Source of the DNA: Alphaproteobacteria bacterium
Lineage (GTDB): Bacteria > Pseudomonadota > Alphaproteobacteria > Rhizobiales > Rhizobiaceae
Length of the DNA stretch: 9,318 nt
Reading direction: 5' to 3'
NCBI GenBank assembly: GCA_030428345.1
Contig: JAUIBM010000077.1
Span: 1-9,318, forward strand
Shown: positions 6,242 to 9,318 of the stretch, piece by piece
Layout: every line of letters begins with the position of its first letter
Numbering within the stretch: the stretch's first letter is position 1
Program-made: the position numbers and the translations under genes
The notes under the pieces: model-generated
What the model was told of the DNA's origin: nothing
Database searches by the model: none
The model's input: the letters and a program-made list of their open reading frames with translations, nothing else

Positions 6242-7834
6242 ATGCTTAGGGACGACGCAATTTATCTCGGCACGAGCCGGCATCCCGACGACGCGATCAA
6301 CAAGCCGGAATATCTGGAACTCAAGCTTGCCAATCGACACGGGCTGATCACCGGGGCGACGGGCACGGGCAAGACCGTCTCGTTGCAGATTCTCGCAGAA
6401 GGGTTTTCCAATGCCGGCGTTCCCGTGTTTTGCGCCGATGTGAAGGGCGATCTTTCGGGCCTTGCGGCAAAGGGCGAGATGAAGGACTTCCTCGCCGCGC
6501 GCGCCAAAACGATCGGCTTCGACGATTACGAGCTTCAGGAATTTCCGGTCATCTTCTGGGACCTGTTCGGCGAGAAGGGGCATCCCATCCGCGCGACGAT
6601 CTCGGAAATGGGACCGCTGTTGCTGTCGCAATTGATGGATCTTTCCGAGGCTCAGGAAGGCGTGCTCAACATCGCCTTCAAGCTGGCCGATGACGAGGGC
6701 ATGTTGCTGCTCGATCTGAAGGATCTGCGCGCGCTGCTGATCGATATCGGCGAGCGGGCAAAGGAAATCAGCGGGACCTACGGCCTGGTTTCGACCCAGT
6801 CCATCGGGGCCATCCAGCGTCAATTGCTGATCCTGGAACAGCAGGGCGGCGAGAATTTCTTTGCCGAACCGGCCCTTCAGATACCCGATCTGATGCGCAC
6901 CACGCGCGATGGGCGCGGGGCGATTTCGGTGCTTGCCGCCGACAAGCTGATGTCCTCGCCCCGGCTGTATTCCACCTTTTTGCTCTGGCTGCTGTCGGAA
7001 CTCTTCGAGCAATTGCCCGAGATCGGCGACCCCGAGCGTCCGCGACTGGTCTTCTTCTTCGACGAGGCGCATCTGCTCTTCGACAATGCGCCCAAGGCGG
7101 TGGTCGAGAAGGTGGAGCAGGTTGTGAAACTGATCCGCTCCAAGGGCGTCGGCGTCTTCTTTGTCACGCAGAACCCGCTGGATGTGCCCGACAGTGTGCT
7201 CGCGCAGCTCGGCAATCGGGTGCAGCACGCGCTGCGCGCCTATACGCCGCGCGAACAGAAGGCGGTGAAGACAGCCGCCGAGACTTTCCGGCCCAACCCT
7301 GATTTTGACGCCGAAGACGTGATCAAGACGCTCGGCGTGGGCGAGGCGCTGGTCTCGACCCTGGAGAAGAAGGGAGTTCCGTCGGTTGTCGAGCGCACGC
7401 TGATGCGTCCGCCTGCGTCCCGCCTCGGGCCGATCACCGATTCCGAGCGCAAGGCCGTGATGGCCGTCAGCCCCGTGGCCGCCCAGTACGATCAGACGAT
7501 CGATCGCGAATCGGCCTTCGAGGTGCTCAAGAAACGCGCCGAAGAGGCCGCCCATGCCGAGGAATTGCAGCAGCAGCGCGAAGAGCGGGGCGATGCCGGG
7601 CGGACCCGCACGCGCACCGGCTTCCAGCTTCCTGATTTCGGCGATTCGCGCTCGTCACGCTCGAGCCGCGACGACGACCGCCGCACGCGCGCGCCGCGGC
7701 GCACGACGACGCGACGCAGCAGCCGCCAGACCGTGACGGAGGCGGCGATCAAATCCGTGACCCGGTCGATCGCCTCCTCGCTCGGCCGCGCCCTGGTTCG
7801 CGGCATCCTTGGAAGCCTCAAGAAGGGCTTTTGA
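6242..7834 (+). CDS. HerA/FtsK-superfamily P-loop ATPase (DUF853, YjgR type)
   Basis: This 530-residue cytoplasmic ATPase resembles E. coli YjgR, annotated as helicase HerA-like (DUF853). The family sits in the HerA/FtsK group of ring-forming DNA-translocating motors, but its role is not established. Walker A is GATGTGKT at residues 38-45; [11 protein letters not shown] follows in the next strand. Walker B is [11 protein letters not shown] with Asp274 and Glu275, followed by the sensor-like VTQNP around 308-312 and [11 protein letters not shown] with a candidate arginine finger. A charged helix (about 426-449) leads into an arginine/serine-rich segment (about 451-497), then a hydrophobic-basic tail ([16 protein letters not shown]) of a kind I recall in this family. 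The ATG at 6242 has GGGAG 6 nt upstream. No nuclease gene (NurA type) is adjacent, unlike archaeal HerA loci. It appears monocistronic. Confidence 0.9.
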   Translation: MLRDDAIYLGTSRHPDDAINKPEYLELKLANRHGLITGATGTGKTVSLQILAEGFSNAGVPVFCADVKGDLSGLAAKGEMKDFLAARAKTIGFDDYELQEFPVIFWDLFGEKGHPIRATISEMGPLLLSQLMDLSEAQEGVLNIAFKLADDEGMLLLDLKDLRALLIDIGERAKEISGTYGLVSTQSIGAIQRQLLILEQQGGENFFAEPALQIPDLMRTTRDGRGAISVLAADKLMSSPRLYSTFLLWLLSELFEQLPEIGDPERPRLVFFFDEAHLLFDNAPKAVVEKVEQVVKLIRSKGVGVFFVTQNPLDVPDSVLAQLGNRVQHALRAYTPREQKAVKTAAETFRPNPDFDAEDVIKTLGVGEALVSTLEKKGVPSVVERTLMRPPASRLGPITDSERKAVMAVSPVAAQYDQTIDRESAFEVLKKRAEEAAHAEELQQQREERGDAGRTRTRTGFQLPDFGDSRSSRSSRDDDRRTRAPRRTTTRRSSRQTVTEAAIKSVTRSIASSLGRALVRGILGSLKKGF

Positions 7835-7844
7835 GGTTCTTTTT
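7814..7844 (+). terminator. Probable intrinsic terminator of the HerA-like ATPase gene
   Basis: Bases 7816-7823 pair with 7829-7836 (CCTCAAGA with TTTTGAGG, including one G-T pair) around a 5-nt loop, and two further weak outer pairs are possible. A T-rich run, TTCTTTTT at 7837-7844, follows at once. The stem includes the TGA stop codon at 7832-7834. The run lies on the side expected for plus-strand transcripts only, so it would stop read-through into the convergent cysNC gene. Confidence 0.6.
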
Positions 7845-7863
7845 CAGGTGCTCGGCGCTCGGT

Positions 7864-9318
7864 CTACTGGGCGATGATGTCCCTGTCGGCAAGCCAGGCG
7901 AGCAGCGTGTCAGCGGCCTCCTCGGCGCTCATCGAAGTGGTGTCGAGCCGGATCTCCGGCGCCTCCGGCTCCTCATAGGGCGAATCGATGCCCGTGAAAT
8001 TGCGGATCTGCCCGGCGCGGGCCTTGGCGTAAAGGCCTTTCACGTCTCGCGCCTCCGCCACGGCGAGCGGCGTGCTGACATGAACCTCGATGAATTCGCC
8101 GGCGCCCAGCATTTCCCGCGCCATGCGGCGTTCGGAGCGGAAGGGCGATATGAACGAGAACAGCGTGATGAGCCCCGCATCCACCATCAGCCGCGAGACC
8201 TCCGCGACGCGGCGGATGTTCTCCACGCGGTCGGCATCGGTGAAGCCCAGATCCTTGTTGAGGCCATGGCGGACATTGTCGCCGTCCAGGAGATAGGTGT
8301 GGCGGCCTGCGGCGGCGAGCTTCTTTTCCAGAATGTTGGCGATGGTCGATTTTCCCGAGCCCGAAAGCCCGGTGAACCACAGCACCGCCGGCTTCTGGCC
8401 CTTCATCGCCGCGCGCGCCGCCTTGTCCATGTCCATTGCCTGCCAGTGGATATTGGCTGAGCGGCGCAGCGCGAAATGGATCAGGCCCCTTCCGATGGTC
8501 GCGTTGGTCAGACGGTCGATCAGGATGAACCCGCCCGTATCGCGATTGACTTCATAGGCGTCGAAGGCGATTCGCCGGTCGAGAGCGATGTTGCAAACCC
8601 CGATCTCGTTCAGATCGAGCTTGGTCGCCGCCACATGCTCGAGCGTATTGACGTTCACCCGGTATTTTGGCGCAGTGATCGTTGCCTGGGCCGTGGTGGC
8701 GCCGATCTTCAGCAGATAGGGGCGCCCGGGCAGCATCGCCTCGTCGGCCATCCACAGGATCGTCGTCTCGAACTGGTTGGCTACCTCGGCGGGCGCGCTC
8801 GCCGCGGAGATCACATCGCCGCGGGAAATGTCGATCTCGTCTTCGAGCGTCAGCGTGACCGACTGGCCGGAAACCGCTTCATCCAGGTCGCCGTCGGAGG
8901 TCACGATGCGTTTCACGGCCGATTCGCGGCCCGAAGGCTGGACCCGGACCCGCGCGCCGGTCTGGATCGACCCGCCGGAAACCTGTCCGCTGAAGCCGCG
9001 GAAATCGGCATTCGGCCGGTTGACCCATTGCACCGGAAGGCGGAACGGGGCGGCGGCATCGCGTTCGCCGGTCTGGACGGTTTCCAGATGCGCGAGCAGG
9101 GCAGGGCCGCGATACCAGTCCATCGAAGAGCCGCGGTCGATGATGTTGTCGCCCTTGAGCGCCGAAACCGGGATAGACACGATGTCGAACGGCTCCTGGC
9201 CTTCCTTGCCGAGCTGCCGGGCGAAGGCGCGATAATCGGCGTCGATGCGCTCGAAAACCTCGCGCGAATAGCCGACCAGATCCATCTTGTTGATCGCCAG
9301 AACGACATTCCGGATGCC
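7864..9318 (-). CDS. cysNC: Bifunctional sulfate adenylyltransferase subunit 1/adenylylsulfate kinase (CysN-CysC fusion), N-terminus cut by window edge
   Basis: The N-terminal CysN part is the GTPase subunit that works with CysD to make APS from sulfate and ATP; the C-terminal CysC part phosphorylates APS to PAPS. This serves cysteine synthesis and sulfation (NodQ in rhizobia is the same fusion). The window holds 484 codons and the frame stays open at the right edge, so about 150 residues, including the GTPase P-loop, are missing. Visible are the guanine-specificity motif NKMDL (9288-9274), then EF-Tu-like domains including SGQVSGGSI and [14 protein letters not shown] complete APS kinase domain spans about 8400-7870, with P-loop GLSGSGKST (8370-8344), [24 protein letters not shown] and [10 protein letters not shown]. 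The stop is TAG at 7866-7864, converging on the ATPase gene 29 bp away. CysD is expected just outside the window on the right. Confidence 0.96.
   Translation of the reverse strand, partial: GIRNVVLAINKMDLVGYSREVFERIDADYRAFARQLGKEGQEPFDIVSIPVSALKGDNIIDRGSSMDWYRGPALLAHLETVQTGERDAAAPFRLPVQWVNRPNADFRGFSGQVSGGSIQTGARVRVQPSGRESAVKRIVTSDGDLDEAVSGQSVTLTLEDEIDISRGDVISAASAPAEVANQFETTILWMADEAMLPGRPYLLKIGATTAQATITAPKYRVNVNTLEHVAATKLDLNEIGVCNIALDRRIAFDAYEVNRDTGGFILIDRLTNATIGRGLIHFALRRSANIHWQAMDMDKAARAAMKGQKPAVLWFTGLSGSGKSTIANILEKKLAAAGRHTYLLDGDNVRHGLNKDLGFTDADRVENIRRVAEVSRLMVDAGLITLFSFISPFRSERRMAREMLGAGEFIEVHVSTPLAVAEARDVKGLYAKARAGQIRNFTGIDSPYEEPEAPEIRLDTTSMSAEEAADTLLAWLADRDIIAQ

Noticed and set aside
5576..7555. 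Long minus-strand open frame of 659 codons
   Set aside because: It is antisense to the HerA-like ATPase and then passes through the beta-helix gene in a wrong frame. It shows no domain or plausible ribosome site, and spans the promoter-containing spacer.
7592..7736. Arg-rich tail of the ATPase as a frameshift artefact
   Set aside because: The frame returns to the hydrophobic-basic tail expected at the C-terminus and the total length is near that of YjgR, so the reading frame appears correct.

Overview
The window is about 9.3 kb of GC-rich bacterial chromosome with tightly packed genes. Gene content points to an alphaproteobacterium, probably of the Hyphomicrobiales (Rhizobiales). Supporting signs are a fused CysN-CysC sulfate-activation protein, a Tat-exported beta-helix protein resembling a family I recall mainly from that order, a TRAP transporter, and a DUF853/YjgR-type ATPase. 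No rRNA, tRNA, CRISPR array, insertion sequence, integrase or phage gene was seen, so this looks like core or lightly accessory chromosome, not a mobile island.

Layout, left to right. (1) 1-988, minus strand: phosphomannomutase-type phosphohexomutase, 3' end cut by the window edge. (2) A 147-bp divergent spacer, then a plus-strand run: gamma-class carbonic anhydrase-like hexapeptide protein (1136-1666), a 76-bp spacer with strong hairpins, then the small and large membrane subunits of a TRAP transporter (1743-2300 and 2297-3619, overlapping by 4 nt). No TRAP solute-binding protein lies beside them. (3) A convergent junction of 8 bp, then a minus-strand pair read right to left: a Tat-exported right-handed beta-helix protein (6045-4657) followed by an epoxide-hydrolase-like alpha/beta hydrolase (4614-3628). 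(4) A 196-bp divergent spacer that appears to hold overlapping back-to-back promoters and several hairpins. (5) Plus-strand HerA/FtsK-superfamily ATPase of the YjgR type (6242-7834), ending in a likely intrinsic terminator. (6) Convergent minus-strand cysNC (from beyond 9318 to 7864), N-terminus cut by the window edge.

Functions. CysNC makes APS and then PAPS from sulfate and ATP. The phosphomannomutase supplies mannose-1-phosphate or glucose-1-phosphate for sugar nucleotides. DctQ/DctM form the membrane part of a sodium-driven carboxylate-type importer whose binding protein must be encoded elsewhere if the system works. The beta-helix protein and hydrolase form a probable two-gene operon of unknown purpose, one product exported and the other apparently cytoplasmic. 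I found no convincing new multi-gene system. The best leads are the beta-helix/hydrolase pair, the orphan TRAP permease pair, and the structured spacers at 1667-1742 and 6046-6241.
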